Positions 56,103 to 64,000 of a DNA stretch of 64,000 nucleotides are shown in pieces. The DNA is taken from assembly GCA_016700175.1 (NCBI GenBank), contig CP065003.1, positions 1,312,001 through 1,376,000 of the forward strand, in the 5' to 3' direction. Position numbers and translations under genes: made by a program. Position 1 is the stretch's first letter, and each line of letters opens with the position of its first letter. The notes beneath the pieces were generated by a model. That model was not told the DNA's origin and did no database searches. It worked only from the letters and a program-made list of their open reading frames with translations. This stretch comes from Acidobacteriota bacterium. GTDB lineage: Bacteria > Acidobacteriota > Blastocatellia > Pyrinomonadales > Pyrinomonadaceae.

Positions 56103-56131
56103 TTGACATCGGTAATCAATTCGTGTAAAAG
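56103..56131 (+). promoter_or_regulatory. Sigma-70-type promoter of the first FecR-like gene
   Basis: TTGACA (56103-56108), a 17-base spacer and TAAAAG (56126-56131). The predicted transcript starts about 50 bases before the ATG at 56186, which has GAGGAG 6 bases upstream. Confidence 0.75.
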
Positions 56132-56185
56132 TTTCAAGTGGTTGTATTTCAAATACATATATACCTTGGGAAGCAGAGGAGAAAT

Positions 56186-56782
56186 ATGAAAATCGGAAGA
56201 ATCGAAAGCAAGGCACTATCCTTCTGTCTGATGGTTGCGATGCTGGCAACCTACTCAATGGTCGCCCTGGCCGGCGATGCTAGAGTGGCCGGAGAGATAG
56301 TGGTATCGGGGACGGCTGTCGATGGAATCGCTCCTGTCGTGCTCGTCAACGGCGAGCAGGTCAAGAGCGGCCGCTCAATTTTCACTTCAAGCAGCATAAT
56401 TACCGACAAGAACTCGTCCGCAACAATAAAGATCGGATCTCTCGGCACACTGAGAATAGCCCCGGATTCGAGCCTTACGATCTCATTTGACAAGAACGGC
56501 ATCCGCAGTGAATTGACGAAGGGTACCCTTTCGGTCCTTAGCTCGTCCGATGCAGTGAGCGTTGCGCTTCCCAATGGAACATTGTCCGAACTGACCGCGG
56601 GCAAGAGCGTCTCTACCGTCCAGGACGATGACGATGACGACGATGATGACGGAGCCGGAGGCTGGTGGCTTTGGGCGGTTGTCTTCGCAGGCGCGACTGC
56701 AGCGGTCATCTTCGCGGCGGCGTACAGCAACAACAGGGTCAATGTGGGCGGCAACACAACTATAATTAGCCCGACCAGCTAG
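56186..56782 (+). CDS. FecR-like membrane protein with poly-Asp stretch (paralogue 1)
   Basis: 198 residues from the ATG at 56186 (ribosome site GAGGAG); the in-frame Met at 56138 lies upstream of it. Signal peptide or anchor about 1-29 (ends VALAG). The middle repeats the FecR-type beta pattern: VNGEQVKSGRSIFTSSSIIT, SSATIKIGSLGTLRIAPDSS, RSELTKGTLSVLSSSDAVSV. Nine Asp (DDDDDDDDD) precede a hydrophobic segment (GWWLWAVVFAGATAAVIFAA), then a short tail ending ISPTS. The next gene is a paralogue with the same plan. Similar FecR-like proteins lie in polysaccharide export loci; role unknown. Confidence 0.8.
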   Translation: MKIGRIESKALSFCLMVAMLATYSMVALAGDARVAGEIVVSGTAVDGIAPVVLVNGEQVKSGRSIFTSSSIITDKNSSATIKIGSLGTLRIAPDSSLTISFDKNGIRSELTKGTLSVLSSSDAVSVALPNGTLSELTAGKSVSTVQDDDDDDDDDGAGGWWLWAVVFAGATAAVIFAAAYSNNRVNVGGNTTIISPTS

Positions 56783-56864
56783 TCAGGTAGCGAGAATACT
56801 TTTAAGCCGCGATAACAATCTGGTTTGAGCGCGTTTGCTTTTTCTAGGAGGAGATTGGATCAAA

Positions 56865-57590
56865 ATGCTCGGCAAAATCTGGATCAAGAAATCTATTTCA
56901 CTATTCACGGCGCTGACTGTGCTTTGCGTTTATTCGAGTGTCGCGCTCGCGGCCCCGAAAGACGTAAAGGCCGCAATCACCGTCAACGGTCAGGTGACCG
57001 TCAACGGACAGGCCGCCGTCTCAAACGCTACGGTTATTTCAGGCAGCGTTATCACGACCGGCGCTAATTCCAGCGCTGTGATCAGCTTGAGCGACAATGG
57101 TCGCGTCGAACTCCTTTCGGAGACCTCGATCACGCTGAGGTACACGGACAACAGTATCGTCGCGATGCTGTCATCGGGAGCCGTCAGGGTTTCGAACAAG
57201 GCCGGTATTTCTTCTACAGTTACGACCAAAGCCGCGACGGTTGTTTCCGACACCGGACAGGCCAATCTCTATCTTGTCGATGTAGGTTGCGGCGACGACA
57301 CGAAATGCGCTCAAACGTTTGTCGAAACGACTTCGGGACTCGTAACGATGACCAGCGGTGCGACGAGCAAGCAGGTTGCTGCTGGCTCCGACGCGACCGC
57401 CGGTTCCGCTCAGCAGACAGGCTGCAAGCCCTGCCTGCGTCCGGGTTCTGCTCCTCCCGTCCGCCTCGCCGGAATTCCGTTCTGGCCCCTGCTTCTTCTC
57501 GCAGGCGGTGCGGCTGTCGGAGCGATCATCTTCACGAAGCAGGATGGCGAGCCCGATATCCCTGTGATCGTCGTAAGTCCGACCGAATAG
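56865..57590 (+). CDS. FecR-like membrane protein (paralogue 2)
   Basis: 241 residues from the ATG at 56865; ribosome site AGGAGGAG 11 bases upstream. Signal peptide about 1-30 (ends SVALAA). The core has the same beta pattern as paralogue 1 (VNGQAAVSNATVISGSVITT, SSAVISLSDNGRVELLSETS, SIVAMLSSGAVRVSNKAG), a Cys pair in VDVGCGDDTKCAQTFVETTS, a proline-rich linker (CKPCLRPGSAPPVRLAG) and a C-terminal hydrophobic segment (FWPLLLLAGGAAVGAIIF). The tail ends VSPTE, as ISPTS does in paralogue 1. It is followed by a hairpin and ugd. Confidence 0.8.
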   Translation: MLGKIWIKKSISLFTALTVLCVYSSVALAAPKDVKAAITVNGQVTVNGQAAVSNATVISGSVITTGANSSAVISLSDNGRVELLSETSITLRYTDNSIVAMLSSGAVRVSNKAGISSTVTTKAATVVSDTGQANLYLVDVGCGDDTKCAQTFVETTSGLVTMTSGATSKQVAAGSDATAGSAQQTGCKPCLRPGSAPPVRLAGIPFWPLLLLAGGAAVGAIIFTKQDGEPDIPVIVVSPTE

Positions 57591-57616
57591 TCGCGACCAA
57601 TCTTCTTATCTGTACA

Positions 57617-57646
57617 GCGGGTTGTGTTTCCTTTAACATAACCCGC
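57617..57646 (+). terminator. Hairpin between the FecR-like gene and ugd
   Basis: GCGGGTTGTGTT (57617-57628) pairs with AACATAACCCGC (57635-57646) through a 6-base loop, with one G-T pair. No classic T-run follows, so it could be a weak terminator or processing site. Confidence 0.5.
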
Positions 57647-57710
57647 ATAATTATGCCTTCACTTGTGAAACTTTTAACAAACCTATTATCGGGACGGTAA
57701 TTATCAGAGT

Positions 57711-59009
57711 ATGCATATCGCAGTCATAGGTACCGGTTACGTTGGTCTGGTGACCGGGGCGTGTTTTGCCGAGTTCGGCGTGGAGGTCACCTGCGTCGAT
57801 GTCGATGAGAAGAAGATCGAGGATCTGAACAACGGTGTCATTCCTATCTATGAGCCAGGTCTCGACACGATCGTTGAGAAGAACTCAAAGGCCGGAAGGC
57901 TCCATTTCACGACGGATATCAAGGGCGCGGTCGAATCGGCGCTTGTAGTGTTCCTCGCGGTCGGCACTCCTCCAAGACCCGACGGGTCCCCCGACATGAG
58001 CTTTTATCGCCAGGCGGCGCTCGACATCGCGAAGGCGATGAACGGTTACAAGGTCCTGGTGACGAAATCGACGGTTCCGGTAGGAACAGGGAAATGGCTC
58101 AGGGAATTCGTTTCGGAGAATCTGGCGCACCATACCGACTTCGGGATCGCCTCGAATCCGGAGTTCCTGCGGGAGGGAGCGGCGATCGAAGACTTTATGA
58201 GGCCCAACCGCGTCGTGATCGGGAGCAATGAAGAACACGCGATCGCGATAATGAAGGACCTTTACCGGCCCTTGTACCTGATCGAGACCCCGGTCGTCAT
58301 CACTTCCCTCGAAGCCGCCGAACTCATCAAGTACGCCTCGAACGCCTTTCTGGCGACCAAGATCACCTTCATCAATGAGATCGCCAACCTGTGCGACGCG
58401 ATCGGCTGCGATGTTCACGACGTCGCCCGCGGGATCGGGATGGATAATCGGATCGGCCGCAAGTTCCTTCACCCTGGACCCGGCTACGGCGGATCTTGTT
58501 TTCCGAAGGACACGCGAGCGCTTACGACCGTCGCGGACAAGTTCGGAGTTGAGACGCTCATCGTCGACGCTGTGATCGAAGCGAACGACCGCCAGAGGCT
58601 GGCGATGGTCCCGAAGATCGAAGGTCTCGTCGGGGAATTTACCGGCAAGAGGATCGGCGTCCTGGGTCTTTCGTTCAAGCCCGAGACCGACGACATGCGC
58701 GAGTCGCCCGCGATCGAGATCATCAATGAGATCATCTCCAAAGGCGCTTCCGTCAAGGCATACGACCCGGTGGCGATGGACGAGGCCAAGCACGTACTTC
58801 CGGATATCGAGTACGCGAATAACGAATACGAAGCGATCGAAGGCGCCGACGCGATGGTCATCATTACCGAATGGAACCAGTTCCGCGCTCTCGATATGGA
58901 CAAGGTGAAATCCCTTTTGAAGGCTCCGAAGATCGCCGACCTTCGCAACATTTACGAGCCTGCGGACATGCGCGAAATGGGATTCGAGTACGTGGGTGTC
59001 GGCCGGTAG
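57711..59009 (+). CDS. ugd: UDP-glucose 6-dehydrogenase
   Basis: Oxidises UDP-glucose to UDP-glucuronate with NAD+. 432 residues. NAD-binding motif VIGTGYVGLVTGACFAEFG at residues 5-23, TKSTVPVGTGKWLRE, the catalytic Cys region GPGYGGSCFPKDTRAL (near residue 260) and the C-terminal UDP-binding block VLGLSFKPETDDMRESPAI are intact. The epimerase follows 30 bases later, so the pair makes nucleotide-sugar precursors for surface glycan or lipopolysaccharide. Confidence 0.96.
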   Translation: MHIAVIGTGYVGLVTGACFAEFGVEVTCVDVDEKKIEDLNNGVIPIYEPGLDTIVEKNSKAGRLHFTTDIKGAVESALVVFLAVGTPPRPDGSPDMSFYRQAALDIAKAMNGYKVLVTKSTVPVGTGKWLREFVSENLAHHTDFGIASNPEFLREGAAIEDFMRPNRVVIGSNEEHAIAIMKDLYRPLYLIETPVVITSLEAAELIKYASNAFLATKITFINEIANLCDAIGCDVHDVARGIGMDNRIGRKFLHPGPGYGGSCFPKDTRALTTVADKFGVETLIVDAVIEANDRQRLAMVPKIEGLVGEFTGKRIGVLGLSFKPETDDMRESPAIEIINEIISKGASVKAYDPVAMDEAKHVLPDIEYANNEYEAIEGADAMVIITEWNQFRALDMDKVKSLLKAPKIADLRNIYEPADMREMGFEYVGVGR

Positions 59010-59039
59010 AGTACCGGCCATTTCTTTTTTGGAAACAAG

Positions 59040-60005
59040 ATGCCGAGCTTTGAAAAATGCCTTGTGACCGGCGGCGCCGGATTTATCGGTTCGAACCTGG
59101 CGGATGAACTGATCCGGTCGGGCCGCGAGGTCAGGATCGTCGACAATTTTTCGACAGGGTTCCGCGAGAACCTGGAGGAGATCGATGGATCGTTTGATTT
59201 TGTCGAAGGCGACCTGAACGACGAAACCGTTCTTTCAAAAGCAGTCGAAGGGATCGAGGCGATTTTTCACCAGGCGGCGCTTCCCAGCGTTCCCCGTTCC
59301 GTCGAGGATCCGGTCGGAACTCACGAAGCCTGTGCAAGCGCAACGCTTCGCCTGCTGACCAAGGCAAAAGACGCGGGTGTCCGGCGATTTGTTTACGCAG
59401 CTTCCAGTTCGGCATACGGAGACCAGCCCGTCCTCCCAAAGGTTGAAACGATGGCTCCCGATCCGCTTTCGCCGTATGCGGCGGCGAAGCTTATGGGTGA
59501 ACACTACTGCTCGGTCTTTTACAGGATCTACGGACTCGAGACCGTCTCTCTACGATATTTCAACGTCTTCGGCCCCAGGCAGAATCCCTCGTCAATGTAT
59601 TCCGGAGTGATCTCGCGGTTCATCGACGCCCTTATGAAAGGCGGCGCGCCCGTCATCTTCGGCGACGGCGAACAATCGAGGGACTTCACATACATCGCGA
59701 ACGTCGTGAACGCCAACATTCGGGCGGCGGAGATCGCAGACGGTTTCGGCGAGACCTACAACGCCGCAAACGGCGAACGTACGACGCTCAACCAACTTCT
59801 CGAAGTCCTGAAACGGATCACGGACCGCGCCGACGCGGCGGCCGATCATCAGCCGCCGAGAAAAGGCGACGTGCTTCACTCGCAAGCCGACAATTCGAAA
59901 GCGGTCGAGGTGCTTGGCTACAAGAATCTCGTGGGTCTTGAGGAAGGTTTGCGAAATACCATCGAATGGTGGAAGAACAGCCGGTTCGCCGACGATGTGC
60001 GATAA
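59040..60005 (+). CDS. NAD-dependent sugar epimerase (SDR family)
   Basis: A 321-residue extended short-chain dehydrogenase. The Rossmann motif is VTGGAGFIGSNLADEL (residues 8-23). FVYAASSSAYGD carries the catalytic Ser/Thr and SPYAAAKLMGEHY the Tyr-x3-Lys pair; SLRYFNVFGPRQNPSSMYSGVI is typical of UDP-GlcNAc/UDP-glucuronate 4-epimerases (WbpP-like) rather than GalE. With ugd it may interconvert UDP-glucuronate and UDP-galacturonate or act on amino sugars. The exact substrate is uncertain. Confidence 0.88.
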   Translation: MPSFEKCLVTGGAGFIGSNLADELIRSGREVRIVDNFSTGFRENLEEIDGSFDFVEGDLNDETVLSKAVEGIEAIFHQAALPSVPRSVEDPVGTHEACASATLRLLTKAKDAGVRRFVYAASSSAYGDQPVLPKVETMAPDPLSPYAAAKLMGEHYCSVFYRIYGLETVSLRYFNVFGPRQNPSSMYSGVISRFIDALMKGGAPVIFGDGEQSRDFTYIANVVNANIRAAEIADGFGETYNAANGERTTLNQLLEVLKRITDRADAAADHQPPRKGDVLHSQADNSKAVEVLGYKNLVGLEEGLRNTIEWWKNSRFADDVR

Positions 60006-60442
60006 GCTTCAGCTTGTCGCCGGCCGTCTGGCCGGATCCTCCGGCCAGCCCACACCCGACCAAGTGATTCGCACCGTTTAGAGCAGCCCTTCGGGCTGCA
60101 CGGGGTACCGCGAACTTCAGTCTGCGCCGCGCGAAAGCGCGGGACTCCGCCGGCCGCTCGGGCCGCACGCGGCCCGCGACAAGCTAAAGCTTATCGTACA
60201 TCCGTTTAGAGCAGCCCTTCGGGCTGCATTTTCGGGCGAAGCCCGAGAGGTAATGCAGTCCGCTCCAATCTCAGCCGCGCTCCGCACGGCTGCTGCAGCC
60301 CGAAGGGCTGCTCTAAACGGGACCGGTCGCCAGGCGCGTGGTCGGGCCAAATGCATCGCTTTCGAGCGATGCAGTCGAATTCTCTCGCTTCACATAAGAA
60401 GGCGGGGACAAGCCCCGCCTTTACTTCATTCCTGGAACCGAT
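60006..60442. repeat. Repeat cluster after the epimerase gene
   Basis: Three related palindromic units with CGTTTAGAGCAGCCCTTCGG at about 60078, 60200 and, inverted, 60295-60322. They belong to the same family as the units near 27.9 kb and 45.7 kb. GCGGGGACAAGCCCCGC hairpins lie near 60403-60420. No gene is seen. Confidence 0.85.
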
Positions 60443-62059
60443 CTAATCAAGCGCCGGCATCTCGCCGGCCGGGACCCTCGGCAGAAGCTCGTCGCGCATC
60501 GCCAGTTCGTAAACCGCCGCCGCGATGACAGCCGCCGAAGCCTTCACGTCCTCGTCCACGATCCTTTCGTAAGTATCCAGGTTCGTGTGCCAGGTGTGCG
60601 TGAAGTATTCGATCGGATCCTGAAGAACGCCGATCCCGGGAAGCCCCGCCTGGTTGAAAGACGTGTGGTCCGACCCTCCGAGCCTTCGGCTGAGCGTGTT
60701 GTTAGCGCCCGCGATCTTGAGATCGGAGAACGGAGCAACGGCGTCACGCAGGATAGAAGCCGCCTCGGGCGGTCCGAACACCGTCATCGCGCGTGCCCTT
60801 CCGGTTCCGGAATCGATGTTGAAATAGCCTCCGAACTTGCTGTACGCAGGCTTCGGATTCTCGGCAGATCCGAAGTGCTTCTCGACATAGGCCTGTGAAC
60901 CGAGCAGTCCCTGCTCTTCTCCGCTCCAGAGCGCGACGCGTATCGTTCTTCTCGGTTTCACATCCAGAGCTTTAAGTATCCTGGCTGCTTCCATCATTAC
61001 AGAGCATCCGATCCCGTTGTCGGTCGCGCCGGTAGCCGAATGCCAGGCATCAAGGTGTCCGCCGAGCATGATCACTTCGTCAGTCTTGTCCGTACCGGCG
61101 ATCTCTCCGATAACGTTATAGGCCGTCGCGCCTTCCGGGTAAATGCTGTTGCGGATGTCGAACTCAAGCTTCACATTGTTGCCGTTCTGCATCAGCCTCC
61201 AGATTCGTCCGTAGTCCTCGTTCCGCATCACGACCGTAGGCACGACCGCCGTCGGATCGTACGTGCTGTTCCCGAAAGCACGGATCTGGCCGTGAGGCCT
61301 GCCAGCGTCGTTGATCCGAACAAGCACTCCCGCTTCCTTCAGAAATGCGTCCATCTGGCGGTTGATCTGGCCGAATGAAAGCCGGTTGGGATCGGGCTGA
61401 GGCCTCGGGGGTTGAACAGGGGGGACGGATGGGCGCTGTGCCGGAGCGAGCCTTGCAGCGAGCGTCGAATCGTCGAGCCGCTTTGCGGGTTCGTCAAAGT
61501 TCACGTTTACATCCCTCGGAGCGCCGAACAGCACGATCTTGCCGGCAAGATTCGCTTTCTGCTCCGCAAAGAATTTGTCGAGAACATCCTGCGTGATCAC
61601 CTGGACGTTCGGAAATTCGAGCCGCACCGCGTCGCCCGTCACCGCGCCGTTCGTACTCGGTGTCCAGGCGAGGACCTCGAACACCAGCGAGTCCTTCACA
61701 GGGCTCACGAGGAATCCCGAAGCGCGGTCGTTCTCCCAGCCTGGATTGCCCCAGTTCCAGGGTTCCATTTCGGCCTTGTCGAAACCCCATTCCTTCATCT
61801 GCTTCACCGCCCATTCGCCCGCGGCCTTTAGCTTCGGAGAACCTGTAAGCCTGGGTCCATAGACGTCGGTGAAGTAGTGGAGCGTCTTCTTGATCTGCGA
61901 ATTGTCCATCGCCTCCTTGCGGATGGCGGCATTTATCGCGGCGTTTTTGTCAGCCGGTTTTGCAGAACCGTTCTGCGCCAGCGCGACCGGCGCGGTCTGC
62001 AGCAGCAGACCCGCGAGGAGCAGGCCTCCGGCAAGCTTTCTGAGATTGATCTTGTTCAT
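60443..62059 (-). CDS. Secreted M28-family zinc aminopeptidase/carboxypeptidase
   Basis: A 538-residue exported peptidase. Signal peptide about 1-28 (ends PVALAQ). A PA-like insert lies at about residues 130-240. Zinc motifs: MLGGHLDAWHSATGATDNGIGCSVMMEAARIL (His, Asp), WSGEEQGLLGSQAY (catalytic Glu) and GGSDHTSFNQAGLPGIGV (His). M28 enzymes remove amino-terminal residues or act on glutamate-type peptides (some as plasma-type carboxypeptidases). Together with the S33 and M14 enzymes it suggests secreted protein degradation. Confidence 0.92.
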   Translation of the reverse strand: MNKINLRKLAGGLLLAGLLLQTAPVALAQNGSAKPADKNAAINAAIRKEAMDNSQIKKTLHYFTDVYGPRLTGSPKLKAAGEWAVKQMKEWGFDKAEMEPWNWGNPGWENDRASGFLVSPVKDSLVFEVLAWTPSTNGAVTGDAVRLEFPNVQVITQDVLDKFFAEQKANLAGKIVLFGAPRDVNVNFDEPAKRLDDSTLAARLAPAQRPSVPPVQPPRPQPDPNRLSFGQINRQMDAFLKEAGVLVRINDAGRPHGQIRAFGNSTYDPTAVVPTVVMRNEDYGRIWRLMQNGNNVKLEFDIRNSIYPEGATAYNVIGEIAGTDKTDEVIMLGGHLDAWHSATGATDNGIGCSVMMEAARILKALDVKPRRTIRVALWSGEEQGLLGSQAYVEKHFGSAENPKPAYSKFGGYFNIDSGTGRARAMTVFGPPEAASILRDAVAPFSDLKIAGANNTLSRRLGGSDHTSFNQAGLPGIGVLQDPIEYFTHTWHTNLDTYERIVDEDVKASAAVIAAAVYELAMRDELLPRVPAGEMPALD

Positions 62060-62118
62060 AATCTGTTTTTCCGATGCCGGGACTCCGAACGGGTCCGGGA
62101 CGAAAGAGGTGGTCTCTA

Positions 62119-63165
62119 CTATTCTTCGAACATCTTACGCAGGCTTTCCGTGTAAGGTTTTCGCGCTACGCCTTTTTCCGTGATGATCGCGTCGACAAGC
62201 TCGTTCGGCGTAACGTCGAAGGCGTAATTCCCGACGCTGATACCTTCCGGAGCGAGCTGTATGTCCATTATGTGCGTGACCTCGCGGATGTCCCGCTCCT
62301 CGATCGGGATGTCGTCGCCCGTCGGGCAGTTCATATCCACGGTCGAAAGCGGAGCCGCGACATAGAACGGGATCCCGTGCTGTTTCGCGAGCACCGCGAC
62401 CATGTAGGTCCCGATCTTGTTCGCCACGTCGCCGTTCGCCGCGATCCTGTCCGATCCGACGACGACGGCGTTGACCCTGCCCTTTTTCATAACGTGGCCG
62501 CTCTGATTGTCGGTTATCAGCGTTACGGGGATGTCGTCCTTCAGGAGCTCCCAGGCGGTAAGCCTGGCTCCCTGAAGGTACGGCCGTGTCTCGTCGGCGA
62601 TCACGCTGACCTTCTTGCCCTGGTCCTTCGCGCCGCGGATGACCCCGAGCGCGGTTCCCCACACTCCTCCGGTCGCAAGCGCGCCGGCATTGCAGTGTGT
62701 GAGGACAGAGGCCCCGTCTTCGAGCAACTCGCCGCCGAACTGGGCGATCAGACGCTGGGATTCGATGTCCTCCTCGTGGATGGCCTTCGATTCATCGATC
62801 ATCGCTGCCTTGATGTCTGTGACCGAGGTGCCCGCGTCCTTCAGTTCCGCGAACTTCCGCTTCATACGGTCGATAGCCCAGAACAGGTTGATCGCCGTCG
62901 GCCTCGTCTTCGAAAGCACTTCGCAGACGTAGTCCAGCTCTTCTTCAAGATCGTCCACGTTAGTGCCGACGAAATTCTTGAGGCCGAGCGCGATGCCGTA
63001 AGCGCAGGACACGCCGATCGCGGGCGCTCCGCGGATGACCATGTCGCGGATGCCGTCCGCCACGTCGTTGTAGGTCTTCAGCATCAGCCACGTCTCTTCA
63101 TTCGGCAGCAAACGCTGGTCGAGCATCCGCACACCTTCATCCGTCCATTCAACAGGTATGATCAT
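62119..63165 (-). CDS. mtnA: S-methyl-5-thioribose-1-phosphate isomerase
   Basis: Methionine-salvage isomerase. 347 residues from the Met at 63165, which has an AAAGGA ribosome site about 10 bases upstream; the in-frame extension to 63234 is rejected. Key blocks: VIRGAPAIGVSCAYGIALGL, LTHCNAGALATGGVWGTALGV (catalytic Cys) and VVGSDRIAANGDVANKIGTYM (catalytic Asp). The C-terminal NYAFDVTPNELVDAIITEKG matches the family. No other salvage gene is in the window. Confidence 0.96.
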   Translation of the reverse strand: MIIPVEWTDEGVRMLDQRLLPNEETWLMLKTYNDVADGIRDMVIRGAPAIGVSCAYGIALGLKNFVGTNVDDLEEELDYVCEVLSKTRPTAINLFWAIDRMKRKFAELKDAGTSVTDIKAAMIDESKAIHEEDIESQRLIAQFGGELLEDGASVLTHCNAGALATGGVWGTALGVIRGAKDQGKKVSVIADETRPYLQGARLTAWELLKDDIPVTLITDNQSGHVMKKGRVNAVVVGSDRIAANGDVANKIGTYMVAVLAKQHGIPFYVAAPLSTVDMNCPTGDDIPIEERDIREVTHIMDIQLAPEGISVGNYAFDVTPNELVDAIITEKGVARKPYTESLRKMFEE

Positions 63166-63340
63166 TTTGCGATTGTTCCTTTGGTTATGAGAAGTTCGGC
63201 TTCGATAATACAGCCTGCGGGACAGACCGGGCAAACGAGGCGGAAAGGCCGCGGGTTTGATAGAGAGCGGCGAATGAATTATATTTCGATGTGCCCTCCA
63301 AAAGGGTGCCGACCGGCAAAACCAATCTGAAAACCAATAT

Positions 63341-64000
63341 ATGAGGGAATCTGAGGATCATCCCGCAGATATGCGTCCTGCAATGAGTCTGCGGCCCGAG
63401 CGAGGCTTTCGGGCCAATTTCGATTTCGACGTCCATCTTCCTCCTGCGATCGGCTTTCTGGACAGGCTTTCGCGCAACTTCTACTGGTCTTGGTGCGAAG
63501 ACGGCTCGGAAGTTTTCCGCGACCTCGCCCCGACGCTTTGGGACGAATGCGAGCAGAACCCGCGAGCTCTTCTCAGGCGCATCAGCGAGCTTGCGCTCTG
63601 GCAGAAGGCGGCGGAAAGGCTATATGTCGAACGCGTGCAACGGCTGGCAGCACGGTTCGGGGAATACGTATCCGCCGAACCCTTGAGGTTCGGAAAGATC
63701 TCCTCCGAGCACCCTGTCGCGTATTTCTGCGCCGAATACGGGGTCCACAATTCCCTTCCCATCTATTCCGGCGGCCTGGGAATACTCGCCGGCGACCACC
63801 TTAAATCGGCGAGCGATCTGAACGTCCCTCTTGTCGCGATCGGATTGATGTACCGCTACGGATACTTCCGGCAGAGGGTCGCGCACGACGGATGGCAGGA
63901 AGAATCGTATCGAAACGCGCTCGAGGACGATCTCGCTCTCGAGCCCGTTCTGGACAGCGAAGGAAGAAGGGTCCTGGTCTCCATTACGATGCGCGGAAGG
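63341..64000 (+). CDS. glgP: Alpha-glucan phosphorylase, N-terminal part (truncated by window edge)
   Basis: 220 residues from the ATG at 63341, open to the window end. DFDVHLPPAIGFLDRLSRNFYWSW and DLAPTLWDECEQNPRALL match the DUF3417 N-terminal block of the short GT35 phosphorylases, and VAYFCAEYGVHNSLPIYSGG followed by LGILAGDHLKSASDLNVPLVAIGLMYRYGYFRQ is the start of the phosphorylase domain. The enzyme releases glucose-1-phosphate from glycogen or maltodextrin. Met codons at 63371 or 63383 are alternative starts. Divergent from mtnA. Confidence 0.9.
   Translation, partial: MRESEDHPADMRPAMSLRPERGFRANFDFDVHLPPAIGFLDRLSRNFYWSWCEDGSEVFRDLAPTLWDECEQNPRALLRRISELALWQKAAERLYVERVQRLAARFGEYVSAEPLRFGKISSEHPVAYFCAEYGVHNSLPIYSGGLGILAGDHLKSASDLNVPLVAIGLMYRYGYFRQRVAHDGWQEESYRNALEDDLALEPVLDSEGRRVLVSITMRGR

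Noticed and set aside
57885..59021. A 378-codon minus-strand frame opposite ugd
   Set aside because: Mirror of a complete, motif-rich ugd gene.
63166..63234. N-terminal extension of mtnA
   Set aside because: Arg-rich, not part of the family, and an AAAGGA site is properly spaced before the internal Met at 63165.
62074..63330. A 418-codon plus-strand frame opposite mtnA
   Set aside because: Mirror of mtnA; composition typical of an antisense frame.

Overview
The window is 64 kb of GC-rich bacterial chromosome, cut at both ends inside genes (an ABC ATPase at base 1, an alpha-glucan phosphorylase at base 64000). There is no rRNA gene to place it. Gene style, conserved neighbourhoods and dense families of palindromic intergenic repeats suggest an Acidobacteriota-like soil bacterium (Blastocatellia/Pyrinomonadaceae type). 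That placement is inference. Most of the window is chromosomal housekeeping DNA, interrupted by three insertion sequences and many repeat clusters.

Layout. 0-3.5 kb: a MacB-like export set (ATPase, FtsX permease, HlyD adaptor). 3.5-9.9 kb: uvrA and two small unknown genes embedded in repeats. 10-15.5 kb: gpmA, a freshly inserted IS1595 element, then folC, a DinB-like gene, accD, suhB and a zinc-ribbon gene. 15.7-17.4 kb: an IS1182 element. 18.6-22.1 kb: the information-processing block tadA, tRNA-Ser(CGA), tRNA-Ser(GGA), SRP RNA, dnaX, with a Tae4-like peptidoglycan amidase gene wedged between the two tRNAs. 22.4-27.7 kb: psd and pssA (phosphatidylethanolamine synthesis), an O-antigen-ligase-like polymerase with a TPR partner, and nth. 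28.3-33.6 kb: a TrmB-like regulator divergent from a secreted S33 hydrolase, cobO, and an IS110-family element with a structured non-coding end. 33.6-40.8 kb: the transcription/translation operon rimP-nusA-infB-rbfA-nrnA, read on the minus strand. 40.8-55.8 kb: a ROK sugar kinase, a giant glucoamylase-esterase fusion, a cation/proton antiporter, a lone RbsA-type ATPase, malQ and an M14 peptidase. 56-60 kb: two FecR-like membrane proteins, ugd and an epimerase (surface polysaccharide precursors). 60.4-64 kb: M28 peptidase, mtnA and glgP.

Themes. Alpha-glucan use recurs (glucoamylase fusion, malQ, glgP, ROK kinase), as does envelope construction (psd/pssA, O-antigen ligase, ugd/epimerase, FecR-like pair). 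Several secreted hydrolases (S33, M14, M28) fit a degradative lifestyle.

Most notable observations: (1) an orphan Tae4-type amidase with Cys/His catalytic motifs between two tRNA-Ser genes and with no immunity gene beside it; (2) a nine-A run in dnaX followed at once by a -1-frame stop, predicting a short gamma-like product; (3) an IS1111-like IS110 element with 15-bp subterminal inverted repeats and a foldable non-coding RNA candidate; (4) many arrays of degenerate 7-bp repeats, three of which run into the 3' ends of uvrA, folC and the antiporter gene; (5) a GH15-CBM48-esterase fusion.
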